Origin: Paucibacter sp. PLA-PC-4 | GTDB taxonomy: Bacteria > Pseudomonadota > Gammaproteobacteria > Burkholderiales > Burkholderiaceae_C | Length of the DNA: 64,000 nt | Direction: 5' to 3' | Assembly (NCBI RefSeq): GCF_026241155.1 | Contig: NZ_JAPFGP010000017.1 | Span: 80,635 to 144,634, forward strand | In this document: piece after piece, positions 30,035 to 38,860 of the stretch | Numbering within the stretch: the first letter of the stretch is position 1 | Layout: each line of letters starts with the position of its first letter | Notes under the pieces: generated by a model | The model's database searches: none | The model's input: only the letters and a program-made list of their open reading frames with translations | Told to the model about the DNA's origin: nothing | Translations under genes and position numbers: made by a program

Positions 30035-30764
30035 GCGGGCTCGCTCAGCGGGTCTGGCCCTGCTGGTGGCTATGACTATCGGTCTGAACTCTCTCGCCGC
30101 TGCGGCAGCGGCCGCGCCGCTCTCCGAGTCCGCGCTCTCCAGCCGGAAGCGCAGCATTGCGCCGATTGCGGCTGCTGCTGCGGTGGGCGACATGTCGCAA
30201 CTCAAGCTGGTCTTGGACCGCGGGCTTGATGCCGGTTTCACGGTCAGCGAAGTTAAGGAAGTGCTGATCCAGCTCTACGCCTATGCGGGCTTTCCGCGCA
30301 GCCTCAATGCCCTCGGCGAGTTGATGAAGGTGCTCGAGGCGCGCTGGCAGCGCGGCGTTCACGACCTGGCCGGGCGCGAGCCCAGCCAGGTGCCGGTGGG
30401 CGAGCAGCTACTTGCCCTTGGTACTGCCACCCAGACCCAGCTCTTCGGTGGACCGGTCAAAGGGCCATTGTTCGAAATTGCCCCTGGGGCGGACGCCTTC
30501 CTGAAGACGCATCTGTTTGGCGACATCTTTGCGCGTGACAACCTCGCTTGGCAGAGCCGGGAACTGGCGACGGTTGGCGCACTGGCGGCCATGCAGGGCG
30601 TCGAGTCGCAGTTGTTCGCGCACGTCGGCGCCAGCATCAACATCGGCATCACCCCGGCCCAGTTGCTGCTTTCGGCAGACGCACTGGTCGCCGTCGGCTA
30701 CGCTGATGCCGCCAAGCGAACCCGTGCTGAATTAGAGCGCCACCTCGCCTGGCCCCACAAGTGA
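30012..30764 (+). CDS. Exported carboxymuconolactone-decarboxylase-like protein
   Basis: 250 residues with an N-terminal signal ([20 protein letters not shown]). Two CMD/AhpD-like helical repeats follow: about 60-130 ([34 protein letters not shown]) and about 165-245 ([32 protein letters not shown]). CMD proteins include decarboxylases and peroxidase-like enzymes, and exported two-repeat members have no settled function. Start choice (MSNTTRAKR) is guided by the signal peptide. It overlaps the lost tail of the cupin gene. The cupin-CMD pair is frequent in LysR-linked clusters. Confidence 0.82.
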   Translation: MSNTTRAKRARSAGLALLVAMTIGLNSLAAAAAAAPLSESALSSRKRSIAPIAAAAAVGDMSQLKLVLDRGLDAGFTVSEVKEVLIQLYAYAGFPRSLNALGELMKVLEARWQRGVHDLAGREPSQVPVGEQLLALGTATQTQLFGGPVKGPLFEIAPGADAFLKTHLFGDIFARDNLAWQSRELATVGALAAMQGVESQLFAHVGASINIGITPAQLLLSADALVAVGYADAAKRTRAELERHLAWPHK

Positions 30765-30774
30765 AGCAGCGGCC

Positions 30775-31368
30775 ATGAATACTCGAAACATCTTCGAGCG
30801 CGAACTTGCCGGCGAAGTCATCACGCTGGGCGACGCGGAGTATCCGAAGATTGCCGCGCTGATCACACAAGCTCAGCGCGTCATTGCCGAATTGAACACC
30901 GGCTATCGCAGTCCGGCCGAGGTGCGCGCGCTCTTCAGTCGATTGACTGGCACGGCGGTCGACGAATCGTTCTGGCTTCTGCCGCCGTTTTATTCTGACT
31001 TCGGTAAGAACACCCGGGTGGGAAAGAACGTGTTCATCAACCACGCCTGCGAGTTCATGGATCGCGGCGGCATCACCATCGGCGACGACGTGCTCATCGG
31101 CCCCAAGGTGAATCTGGTCACGATCAATCATCCACTCGATCCGGCGGCGCGCCGTTCCACCTATTGCGCACCCATCGTCATTGAGAAGCGTGCGTGGCTT
31201 GGCGCAGGCGTGTCGGTAATGCCGGGCGTGAACATCGGCGAGAACGCGGTCGTGGCCGCCAATGCGGTGGTGACGAAGGACGTGCCCGCCAACACCGTGG
31301 TGGGCGGCATACCGGCTCGCTTCATCAAGCACATCGATGAGGTGCGCCAGACGCGCGAGGAGGGCTGA
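30775..31368 (+). CDS. Sugar O-acetyltransferase (maltose/galactoside acetyltransferase type)
   Basis: 197 residues. A short N-terminal helical domain (1-60) precedes a left-handed beta-helix of hexapeptide repeats ([35 protein letters not shown]). The catalytic His lies in TINHPLDP, and the LacA/Maa ending [13 protein letters not shown] is intact. It would transfer acetyl from acetyl-CoA to a sugar or similar acceptor. The maltose link is by family name only: it lies outside the mal operons. It starts 10 nt after the CMD stop. Confidence 0.87.
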   Translation: MNTRNIFERELAGEVITLGDAEYPKIAALITQAQRVIAELNTGYRSPAEVRALFSRLTGTAVDESFWLLPPFYSDFGKNTRVGKNVFINHACEFMDRGGITIGDDVLIGPKVNLVTINHPLDPAARRSTYCAPIVIEKRAWLGAGVSVMPGVNIGENAVVAANAVVTKDVPANTVVGGIPARFIKHIDEVRQTREEG

Positions 31369-31369
31369 T

Positions 31370-31834
31370 ATGGACCGCATGCTTCTGGCGCTTGCGCGGC
31401 GGCACGCCCCCAGTGCTCGTACTGCCATTGCCGTCCTGGGAATGGCGCTGGCGGTCCAGACCGACCCGGCCGAATCAAAGGAGCATGCTCGCATGTGGAT
31501 GACCGTGGATGCGCGGCGGATTGCCGTGAAGCTGGACGACAGCGCCACTGTGCGCGCCCTCGTGCAATTACTGCCTGTCACACTGAACATGGCCGAACTC
31601 AACGGCAACGAGAAGCACGCCAAGCTCCCTCGCCGCCTGCCCGCGGCCGCCGAGCGGGTGGGCACCATCCGCTGCGGCGATGTTCTGCTCTACGGCGATG
31701 ACACGCTGGTGGTCTTTTACGAGACCTTCCGCTCGGGCTACAGCTACACAAGGATCGGCCGGATCGAAGAAACCGCCGGTCTCGGTGCTGTGCTGGGTTC
31801 CGGCAGCCGGCGCGTCACGTTTTCAATGCCATGA
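31370..31834 (+). CDS. Cyclophilin-like-fold protein, probably exported
   Basis: 154 residues. The start is hydrophobic and may be a signal (RTAIAVLGMALAVQ). The rest resembles the small cyclophilin-like family of prokaryotes: MWMTVDARRIAVKLDDSATV, LPVTLNMAELNGNEKHAKLP, GDVLLYGDDTLVVFYETF and YTRIGRIEE. Such proteins lack proven isomerase activity and their role is unknown. The ATG directly follows the acetyltransferase stop (TGATATG). It is the last gene before the tctC 3' end and so the right edge of the accessory segment. Confidence 0.75.
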   Translation: MDRMLLALARRHAPSARTAIAVLGMALAVQTDPAESKEHARMWMTVDARRIAVKLDDSATVRALVQLLPVTLNMAELNGNEKHAKLPRRLPAAAERVGTIRCGDVLLYGDDTLVVFYETFRSGYSYTRIGRIEETAGLGAVLGSGSRRVTFSMP

Positions 31835-31855
31835 CGACCTCACGCGGTCTGGCGT

Positions 31856-32839
31856 TCAGGTATCAATTGTCACCTTGCCGTCCTTGACCACCTTGCTCCA
31901 TTTGGCAGTTTCGGTCTCGATGAAGCGCTTGAACTTGTCGGCCGAACCGCCGCCGTCCTCGGCGCCGTACATGTCCAGCTTCTCCTGCACATCGGGCATG
32001 GCCAGGACGGTGTTGACGTCGCGGTTGACCTTGTCGGTGATGGCCTTGGGCAGCTTGCCGGGGCCGGCCAGGCCGTACCAGGTGGTGGCCTCGAAGCCCT
32101 CGAAACCCTGCTCTTGCATGGTCGGTACGGTGGGGTGACCCTTGGCCCGCTTGGTGCGGGTCTGGGCCACTGCGATCACCTTGCCGCTCTTCACATGGGG
32201 CGTTGCCGCCGTCATGGTCTCGAAGCTGTACTGGATCTGGCCGCCCATGATGTCGGTCAAGAGTGGGCCGCTGCCCTTGTAGGGGATGTGCAGCGCGTCG
32301 ACCTTGGCCTGCTGCTTGAACAGCTCCAGCGCCAGATGTTGCGCCGAGCCATTGCCTGCCGAGCCGAAGCTGATCTTGCCGGGCTCGGCCTTGCACAGCG
32401 CGGCGATGTCCTTGGCGGTCTTGGCCTGCTGGCCCGGGTGTGCGATCAGTAAGTTCGGCGTGACGCCCACCAGTACGATGGGCGTGAAGTCGCGCTCAAT
32501 GTTGTAGCGCAGCTTGGGCTGCAGGCTGGGCGCCAGCGCATGACTGTTGATATGGGCCATCAGCAGCACGCTGCCATCGGCCGGCTGCTGCGCAACATAC
32601 TCGGCCGCCAGCACACCGGCCACGCCGGCCTTGTTCTCGATCAGTACCTGCTGGCCCCACATCTGCGACAGCTTTTGCCCGACTACCCGGGCCAGGGCAT
32701 CGGTGCCGCCCCCTGGCGGGAAGCCGACGATGATGCGCACCGGGCCTGCCGGCCAGTCGCCCGGCTGGGCGCGCAACTGCGGTGCCACGAGGCCGGCGGC
32801 GGCCGCGCAGGTCGCCTGGATCAAGGTACGTCTTTGCAT
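31856..32839 (-). CDS. Tripartite tricarboxylate transporter receptor (TctC/Bug family)
   Basis: 327 residues. A Tat-like/Sec signal (MQRRTLIQATCAAAAG) is followed by the family start WPAGPVRIIVGFPPGGGTDALARV. Further hallmarks are VLIENKAGVAGVLAAEYVAQ and the tail AKWSKVVKDGKVTIDT. Bug proteins are periplasmic binders of carboxylates and related acids. No membrane subunits TctA/TctB are nearby, which is common for Bug genes in Burkholderiales. The ATG is preceded by CAGGAGAC. It is the last gene of a leftward run with an FAH protein and an aminotransferase, so the ligand may be their substrate. A diverged copy of its 3' end lies at 19420-19611. Confidence 0.92.
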   Translation of the reverse strand: MQRRTLIQATCAAAAGLVAPQLRAQPGDWPAGPVRIIVGFPPGGGTDALARVVGQKLSQMWGQQVLIENKAGVAGVLAAEYVAQQPADGSVLLMAHINSHALAPSLQPKLRYNIERDFTPIVLVGVTPNLLIAHPGQQAKTAKDIAALCKAEPGKISFGSAGNGSAQHLALELFKQQAKVDALHIPYKGSGPLLTDIMGGQIQYSFETMTAATPHVKSGKVIAVAQTRTKRAKGHPTVPTMQEQGFEGFEATTWYGLAGPGKLPKAITDKVNRDVNTVLAMPDVQEKLDMYGAEDGGGSADKFKRFIETETAKWSKVVKDGKVTIDT

Positions 32840-32901
32840 GCTTTGTCTCCTGTTGTGATGGGAAAGTCGAGCGAAGGAACGCGCGGTCGATCAGAACAGC
32901 A

Positions 32902-33648
32902 TCAAACCAGCACCAAACGCACTGGGGGCAGGCCGGCGATCAGCCCCAGCGCTTCGCCGGGGCCTTCGGGCAGATAAGCACCGGTATAAGTGCCGGTGGT
33001 GATCAGCGTGCCGAGCGGGACGGTTTGGCCACGCTCACGGCAATGGTTGAGCACCCACACCAGAAGACGGCGCGGATCGCCGGCCGGGTTGACGGGCACA
33101 GGCGGGGCGATGCTGCGGCCGTTGAACTGCCAGCTCAATGTGGGCGCCACAAAGGGGAAAGCCGGGTCATAAGGCACGCAGGCACCGGCGACCAGCGCAC
33201 CGTGGTTCTGCAAATCGGCCAGCTGGGCCAGCGGTGCCAGCGGCTTGTCGCCCTGGGGCAGCAGGCGGCTGGCGACCAGCTCGATCGTGGCGCAGATGCC
33301 ATCGACGCCGGCCAGCGCCTCGGCCAAGCTATAAGGCTGAGGACGGACCGCGAATTCGCGGCCGATCTGGAACGCGATCTCCAGCTCCAAGCCCAGAAAG
33401 CGGCCGAAGCGGGCCGGCTGTAGCCGTGCCGGACTGAGCAGCACCGCTGGCAGCGGCGCGCCCTGGGCCGGGCCATCTTCGCCCTTGGCCCCGACCTTCC
33501 AGGCTGCTGCTTGCTGACCACGCAGCAGCAGAGTCAGGTCTTGCACGGTATAGGAGGAGGCCGCATCGATGGGAGCCAGTTCGAGCGGCAGCGCGATCGG
33601 CCCGTCCATCCAGGCCTGCGTCAGCAAGGCGGCCAGATCCGCGTCCAT
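32902..33648 (-). CDS. Fumarylacetoacetate-hydrolase/2-keto-4-pentenoate-hydratase family protein
   Basis: 248 residues resembling the MhpD/HpcG hydratase-decarboxylase group (SYTVQDLTLLLRGQQAAAWKVG, GLELEIAFQIGREF with the acidic metal residues, and the ending TGTYTGAYLPEGPGEALGLI). Members hydrate or cleave 2-keto acids with a divalent metal. The start lies 2 nt downstream of the aminotransferase stop, so the two are coupled. The true substrate is not evident. Aminotransferase, hydratase and receptor together suggest uptake and breakdown of a keto or amino acid. Confidence 0.82.
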   Translation of the reverse strand: MDADLAALLTQAWMDGPIALPLELAPIDAASSYTVQDLTLLLRGQQAAAWKVGAKGEDGPAQGAPLPAVLLSPARLQPARFGRFLGLELEIAFQIGREFAVRPQPYSLAEALAGVDGICATIELVASRLLPQGDKPLAPLAQLADLQNHGALVAGACVPYDPAFPFVAPTLSWQFNGRSIAPPVPVNPAGDPRRLLVWVLNHCRERGQTVPLGTLITTGTYTGAYLPEGPGEALGLIAGLPPVRLVLV

Positions 33649-33650
33649 GC

Positions 33651-34886
33651 TCAGCCCTGCTTAAGTGCTGCTGCCGCGTTGGCGGCGAAATAGTCCATCG
33701 CAGCCTGCACGCCGCTGCCGGCGAGCTGGACGCCGGCCAGCTTCAGCCCCATCTCGCAGCCGGCCAGCGTGGCCAGCAGGGTTAGGTCATTGCTGTCGCC
33801 CAGATGGCCGATTCGGAACATGCGGCCCTTGAGCTTGCCCAGTCCGGTACCCAGCGACATGTCGAAGCGCTCGTAGATCAGCCGGCGCACCGCGTCGGCA
33901 TCGACGCTGGCCGGCATGATGACTCCGGTCAGCACCGGCGAGTAGACCGCAGGATCGGCGCACTGGATGGGCAGGCCCCAGGCCGTGACGGCGCAGCGTA
34001 CGCCCGCGCCCCAGCGCTGGTGACGTGCAAACACCGCGTCCAGTCCTTCGGCGGCAATCATCTCCAGCGCTTCGTGCAGGCCGTAGAGCAGATTGGTATT
34101 GGGCGTCGAGGGCCAGTAGCCGTCCTTGTTCATGTCCAGCATCTCGTCCCAGGCCCAGTAGGCCTTTGGCAGCTGGGCGCTCTTGGCGGCCTGAAGCGCT
34201 CGCGCCGAGGGCACGTTGAAGCTGATGCCCGGCGGCAGCATCAGGCCCTTCTGCGAGCCGCTGACCGTCACGTCCACGCCCCACTCGTCATGCCGGTAGT
34301 CGGCGCTGGCCAGGCCCGAGATCGTGTCGACCAGTAGCAGGGCCGGGTGGCCGGCCGCGTCTATCGCGCGGCGCACCGCAGCGATGTCCGAGGTCACGCC
34401 GGTCGAAGTCTCGTTGTGGACCACGCAGACGGCCTTGATCCTTTTGTCCACGTCCTTCTTCAGCCGCGCCTCTATCAGCTCGGCCTGCACGCCGCGCCGC
34501 CAGCTCGGGGCTTGCGGCAGATGCTCGTCCTCGCCGGTCCAGGCCAGGATCTCGGGCTTGAGCCCCAGCCGCAGCGCCAGCTTGGCCCACAGCGCGGCGA
34601 AGTGGCCGGTCTCGTACATCAGGACCTCGTCGCCGGGGCTCAAGGTGTTGACCAGGGCCGCCTCCCAGGCGCCGGTGCCCGAGGCCGGATAGATCAGCAC
34701 CGGCTGCTTTGTCTTGAAGATGGGCTTGATGTCGGCCAGCAGCTGCCGCCCCAGCGCGCCGAACTCGGGGCCGCGATGGTCGATGGTGGGCAGGCTCATC
34801 GCGCGCAGGATGCGGTCCGGCACCGGGCTGGGCCCGGGGATCTGCAGGAAATGGCGGCCGGTGGGGTGTTGGTCGAGTTGGAGCAT
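33651..34886 (-). CDS. Serine/alanine-glyoxylate aminotransferase family protein
   Basis: 411 residues, class V PLP aminotransferase. It has IPGPSPVPDRILRAMS at the start, YPASGTGAWEAALVN for cofactor phosphate binding, the Asp of LLVDTISGLAS, and the PLP lysine Lys213 in SGSQKG. The family includes serine-glyoxylate, alanine-glyoxylate and ureidoglycine-glyoxylate aminotransferases, which sequence alone does not separate here. It is the first gene of the leftward operon, facing gntR across a 134-nt gap that carries two perfect TTTGCATGCAAA palindromes. Confidence 0.87.
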   Translation of the reverse strand: MLQLDQHPTGRHFLQIPGPSPVPDRILRAMSLPTIDHRGPEFGALGRQLLADIKPIFKTKQPVLIYPASGTGAWEAALVNTLSPGDEVLMYETGHFAALWAKLALRLGLKPEILAWTGEDEHLPQAPSWRRGVQAELIEARLKKDVDKRIKAVCVVHNETSTGVTSDIAAVRRAIDAAGHPALLLVDTISGLASADYRHDEWGVDVTVSGSQKGLMLPPGISFNVPSARALQAAKSAQLPKAYWAWDEMLDMNKDGYWPSTPNTNLLYGLHEALEMIAAEGLDAVFARHQRWGAGVRCAVTAWGLPIQCADPAVYSPVLTGVIMPASVDADAVRRLIYERFDMSLGTGLGKLKGRMFRIGHLGDSNDLTLLATLAGCEMGLKLAGVQLAGSGVQAAMDYFAANAAAALKQG

Positions 34887-34919
34887 GGGGTCTTTCCGAG
34901 TGCTTTGCCTTGGGCTAGT

Positions 34920-34931
34920 TTTGCATGCAAA
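34920..34931. promoter_or_regulatory. GntR operator candidate A (TTTGCATGCAAA)
   Basis: A perfect 12-bp palindrome 33 nt before the aminotransferase ATG. An identical copy lies 66 bp away near gntR. FadR/VanR-type GntR proteins bind short palindromes of this sort. Its place near the start of the leftward operon suggests direct control of it. Confidence 0.6.
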
Positions 34932-34985
34932 GACAGGTGGCGCCCCTTGGAATACCCTTAATGATGCAGTTCTTGGTGCGGGAAA

Positions 34986-34997
34986 TTTGCATGCAAA
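34986..34997. promoter_or_regulatory. GntR operator candidate B (TTTGCATGCAAA)
   Basis: The second perfect copy, 23 nt before the gntR ATG and just upstream of its AAGGAG site (35006-35011). Pairing with site A implies autoregulation and common control of both divergent transcripts. Confidence 0.6.
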
Positions 34998-35020
34998 ATG
35001 AGAGAAAGGAGTTCTGAGTC

Positions 35021-35710
35021 ATGGCCGAGATCGTCGAGATGTCCCATTTGGCCCTGCACGAGCAGGTGTCCGCGCGCCTGCGCACCATGCTGGTCGAAGG
35101 ACGCATCGCGCCGGGCGCCAAGCTCAACGAGCGCGAGCTCAGCGAGCAACTGCATGTCTCGCGCACTCCGCTGCGCGAGGCCATCAAGTTGCTGGCCGCC
35201 GAAGGCCTGGTGGACCTCTTGCCCAACCGCGGCGCGGTCGCGGTCAAACTGACCGAGGCCGATGTGATGCACAGCTTCGAGCTGCTGGCCGAGCTGGAGG
35301 GCATATCCGGTGCGCTGGCAGCCCAACGCATTGCCGAGACCGAGATTGCCGAGCTGCGCGCCCTGCATTTCGAGATGATGGCCTGTCATGCGCGGCGCGA
35401 TCTGTCCGGCTACTACCGGCTCAATGCCCGTATCCACAGCGCCATCAACGAGGCGGCCGGCAACCCGGTGCTGGCCCAGACCTATCGAGCGATCAATGCC
35501 CGGGTGCAGTCGCTGCGCTTTCGCACCAACCAGGACGAGGCCAAATGGGCGCGCGCGCTGGCCGAGCACCAGCAGATGATCGAGGCGCTGGCTGCGCGAG
35601 ATGGCGCCCGCCTGCGCGAGGTGCTGGTCCGGCATGTGCTGGCCAAGCGCGACGCGGTGCTGGCCTTGCTGCGGGACGGCGCGATCTATCCGGCCGAGGC
35701 CGCGCGATGA
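35021..35710 (+). CDS. GntR-family regulator, FCD (FadR/VanR) subfamily
   Basis: 229 residues. The winged helix is at about 8-75 (LHEQVSARLRTMLVEGRI, LNERELSEQLHVSRTPLREA), followed by an all-helical FCD effector domain (about 90-215) with the metal/ligand His-rich positions typical of regulators sensing small organic acids (FEMMACH, ARIHSAINEAAGN, EHQQMIEAL). It starts behind AAGGAG. Its stop overlaps the ATG of the FAD/Fe-S dehydrogenase (ATGA at 35707-35710). It probably responds to the acid handled by its neighbours. Confidence 0.92.
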   Translation: MAEIVEMSHLALHEQVSARLRTMLVEGRIAPGAKLNERELSEQLHVSRTPLREAIKLLAAEGLVDLLPNRGAVAVKLTEADVMHSFELLAELEGISGALAAQRIAETEIAELRALHFEMMACHARRDLSGYYRLNARIHSAINEAAGNPVLAQTYRAINARVQSLRFRTNQDEAKWARALAEHQQMIEALAARDGARLREVLVRHVLAKRDAVLALLRDGAIYPAEAAR

Positions 35711-38700
35711 GCGGCGATGTGCTGCTGCTGGAGCAGCGCCTGCGTCGCGAGACCGAGGGCGAGGTGAGGTTCGATGCCGGCTCGCGCGGCCGCTATGCCA
35801 CCGACGCTTCGATCTACCAGATCATGCCGCTGGGCGTGTTCGTGCCCAGGACCGAGCGCGACATCGCTACCGCGATCGCGATCGCCGCCGAGCTCAAGAT
35901 TGCGGTGCTGCCGCGCGGCGGCGGCACCAGCCAATGCGGCCAGACCATCGGCGCGGCCCTGGTGATCGACAACAGCAAGCACTTTCGCCGCGTGCTGAGC
36001 GTCGATATCGAGAATCGCCGCGCCACTGTCGAGCCGGGCCTGGTGCTGGACCATCTCAATGCGCAGCTGAAAGCCCATGGGCTTTGGTATCCGGTCGATG
36101 TGTCGACCAGCGCCCAGGCCACGCTGGGCGGCATGGCCGGCAACAACTCCTGCGGCTCGCGCTCAATCGCCTACGGCAATATGGTGCACAACGTGGTCGG
36201 GGCCAGCGCCTGGCTGTCTGACGGCTCGCTCTTGGATTTCGGGCCGGTGTCAGGCCTTGCCGCTGGCCGCGCTGCCGGAATCGCCGACTTCGTGCGCGGT
36301 CTGGCGCTGAGCCATCGCGCTGAGCTGGCCGAGCACTGGCCCAAGGTGATGCGGCGCGTCGGTGGCTACAACCTTGACATTTTCGACTGCCAGAACGAGC
36401 GGCCTTACACGTCCGACGCCAGCGTCAATCTGGCCCACCTGCTGATTGGCTCGGAGGGCACACTGGCATACACCCGAAGCCTGACGCTGCAGCTGTCGGA
36501 GCTGCCGCGCGCCAAGGTGCTGGGTGTGGTCAATTTCGAGAGCTTTCATGCGGCGATGGATGCGGCCCAGCACATCGTCAAGCTGGGCCCCAGCGCGGTC
36601 GAACTGGTCGACCGCACGATGATAGAGCTGAGCCTGGCCAACCCGGCCTTCAAACCGACGATTGAGACCGCGTTGATCGGCCGTCCGGCAGCTATCTTGC
36701 TGGTCGAGTTCTCGGGCCCGGACAAGCCGCCCCTGCTCAGGCAGCTGGCCGAGCTGGTCGAGCTGATGGACGAGCTCGGCCTGCCTGGTACGGTGGTGGC
36801 TATGGCCGACGAGGCGCCGCAGAAAAACCTCTGGGAGGTACGCAAGGCCGGGCTCAACATCATGATGAGCCTGAAGGGCGACGGCAAGCCGGTGTCTTTC
36901 ATCGAAGACTGCGCGGTGCCGCTGCAGCATCTGGCCGAGTACACCGATGCGCTGACCGAAGTATTCGCCAAGCACGGCAGCCGCGGCACCTGGTATGCCC
37001 ATGCCTCGGTCGGCACCCTGCATGTGCGGCCCATCTTGGACATGCGCCGCGAAGGCGCACTGAAGATGCGGGCGATGGCCGAGGAGGCCTCGGCCCTGGT
37101 GCGCAAGTTCAAGGGGGCTTACAGCGGCGAGCATGGCGACGGCCTGTGCCGCGGCGAATGGATTGAATGGCAGTTCGGCCCCAAGCTCAATGAGGCGTTC
37201 CGTGCGATTAAGAACCATCTGGACCCGGCGGGCCTGTTCAACCCTGGCAAGATCATCGATCCGCCGAAGATGGACGAAGGCGCGCTGTTCCGCTTCCCGC
37301 CGGCCTCGACACCCAAGCCCTACCGCACGATCGCGCTGAAGCCGGCGCTGGACTGGTCGGCCTGGAATGTGCAGAACGATCCGATCACCGAGGCCACGAC
37401 AGCGCCCGGCAGCGGCGGCGACAGCACCGGCGGCCTGGCCAAGGCGGTCGAGATGTGCAATAACAACGGCCACTGCCGCAAGTTCGACGCGGGCACCATG
37501 TGCCCCAGCTACCGCGTGACCCGCGACGAGCAACACCTGACCCGCGGCCGCGCCAACACGCTGCGGCTGGCGCTGTCAGGTCAGTTGGGGCAGGGGGCCT
37601 TTACCGGCGAGGCGATGGCCCAGACGATGGAGTTGTGCGTCGGCTGCAAAGGCTGCAAGCGCGACTGTCCCACCGGCGTCGACATGGCGCGCATGAAGAT
37701 CGAGTTCCTGTCTCACTACAAGGCCAGGCACGGCCGGACGCTGAAGGACCGCCTGGTTGCCGCGCTGCCTGACTACGTGGCCTGGGGTGCGCGCGCGCCC
37801 TGGCTCTTCAATCTGCGCCTGCCCGGGTTGACCGAGAAATTGTTTGGCTTCTCGGCCAAGCGCAGCCTGCCACGCTGGCGCAGCGACACCTTTTGGCGAG
37901 GGCCGCAGGAGGAGCTGTTCTCCTCGCTTGAGGCCACGCTGGCTGCCGGGGCGAAGGCCGCGGTGCTCTTCGTCGACACCTTCAACGGCAGCTTCGAGAG
38001 CGAGAACGCGCTGGCTGCCGCCCGCGTGCTGAAGGCGGCTGGCTACACGCTGCACCAGGTTCGCAAGGACGGCGGCCACCATTGCTGCGGCCGCACCTAT
38101 CTCGCGAGCGGTCAGGTCGATGAGGCCAAGGCGAGGGCGGGTGCGCTGATCAAGGCGCTGCTGCCGCTGGCCCAGGCCCGCATCGCGGTAGTGGGCCTGG
38201 AGCCCTCTTGCCTGCTGACCTTGCGCGACGAGGCCTTGGTGATGGGCCTGGGCGAACCGGCCCAGGTCGTCGGCGCTCAGGCCTTGATGTTCGAGGAGTT
38301 CATCGCCCGCGAGGCCAAGGCCGGCCGCTTTGATCTGACGTTCAAGCCCGCAAATGCGCCGATCCTGCTGCATGGCCATTGCCATCAGAAGGCCTTTGGC
38401 GCGGTCGCGCCCATCCTCGAAGTGCTGCGACTGATCCCCGGCGCGAGCCCCGAGCTGATCGAGAGCAGCTGCTGCGGCATGGCCGGCAGCTTCGGCTACG
38501 AGGCCGAGCATTACGAGGTGTCGATGCAGATGGCCGAGCTGAGCCTGCTTCCGGCCATCCGCGCTCGGCCCGAGGCCATCGTTGTGGCCGACGGCACCAG
38601 CTGCCGGCATCAGATCAAGGACGGCACGCAGCGCGAGGCCGTCCATGTGGCGCGGCTGCTGGAGCGGCTGATGTTGACCCCCGCATCTGCGGGGGGTGCC

Positions 38701-38760
38701 GGCCATGATTCAGGTGACAGCAAGGCCAATTCCGTCGCTTCGGGGCTCGCCGCGCCTTGA
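35707..38760 (+). CDS. FAD-linked oxidase fused to Fe-S/CCG domains (YdiJ/D-2-hydroxyacid dehydrogenase type)
   Basis: 1017 residues. An FAD-binding PCMH domain (about 35-270; VLPRGGGTSQCGQTIG, GNNSCGSRSIAYGN) and FAD-oxidase C-terminal domain (to about 540; SGEHGDG, GLFNPGKI) are followed by ferredoxin-like cysteines (Cys584 region; C644-x2-C647-x2-C650-x3-C654) and two CCG modules (HHCCGRTY; ESSCCGMAGSFGYE). E. coli YdiJ, a D-2-hydroxyglutarate dehydrogenase, has the same order and nearly the same length (1018), but D-lactate or glycolate oxidation cannot be ruled out. It passes electrons to the respiratory chain. It is coupled to gntR by a 4-nt overlap. Confidence 0.87.
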   Translation: MSGDVLLLEQRLRRETEGEVRFDAGSRGRYATDASIYQIMPLGVFVPRTERDIATAIAIAAELKIAVLPRGGGTSQCGQTIGAALVIDNSKHFRRVLSVDIENRRATVEPGLVLDHLNAQLKAHGLWYPVDVSTSAQATLGGMAGNNSCGSRSIAYGNMVHNVVGASAWLSDGSLLDFGPVSGLAAGRAAGIADFVRGLALSHRAELAEHWPKVMRRVGGYNLDIFDCQNERPYTSDASVNLAHLLIGSEGTLAYTRSLTLQLSELPRAKVLGVVNFESFHAAMDAAQHIVKLGPSAVELVDRTMIELSLANPAFKPTIETALIGRPAAILLVEFSGPDKPPLLRQLAELVELMDELGLPGTVVAMADEAPQKNLWEVRKAGLNIMMSLKGDGKPVSFIEDCAVPLQHLAEYTDALTEVFAKHGSRGTWYAHASVGTLHVRPILDMRREGALKMRAMAEEASALVRKFKGAYSGEHGDGLCRGEWIEWQFGPKLNEAFRAIKNHLDPAGLFNPGKIIDPPKMDEGALFRFPPASTPKPYRTIALKPALDWSAWNVQNDPITEATTAPGSGGDSTGGLAKAVEMCNNNGHCRKFDAGTMCPSYRVTRDEQHLTRGRANTLRLALSGQLGQGAFTGEAMAQTMELCVGCKGCKRDCPTGVDMARMKIEFLSHYKARHGRTLKDRLVAALPDYVAWGARAPWLFNLRLPGLTEKLFGFSAKRSLPRWRSDTFWRGPQEELFSSLEATLAAGAKAAVLFVDTFNGSFESENALAAARVLKAAGYTLHQVRKDGGHHCCGRTYLASGQVDEAKARAGALIKALLPLAQARIAVVGLEPSCLLTLRDEALVMGLGEPAQVVGAQALMFEEFIAREAKAGRFDLTFKPANAPILLHGHCHQKAFGAVAPILEVLRLIPGASPELIESSCCGMAGSFGYEAEHYEVSMQMAELSLLPAIRARPEAIVVADGTSCRHQIKDGTQREAVHVARLLERLMLTPASAGGAGHDSGDSKANSVASGLAAP

Positions 38761-38860
38761 CGCACGGCGGCATTGCTTTAGATTGTGGCAGCGCACCTCC
38801 GTCACTCGAGACAGGTCGTGCGGTCCGGATCCTGTTCTCGATAGTCAAGAAGGAAGAAAC

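Noticed and set aside
32828..32842. TTTGCATGC next to the tctC start as a third GntR site
   Set aside because: Only 9 of 12 bases match the palindrome and the sequence is fixed largely by the start codon and MQR codons.
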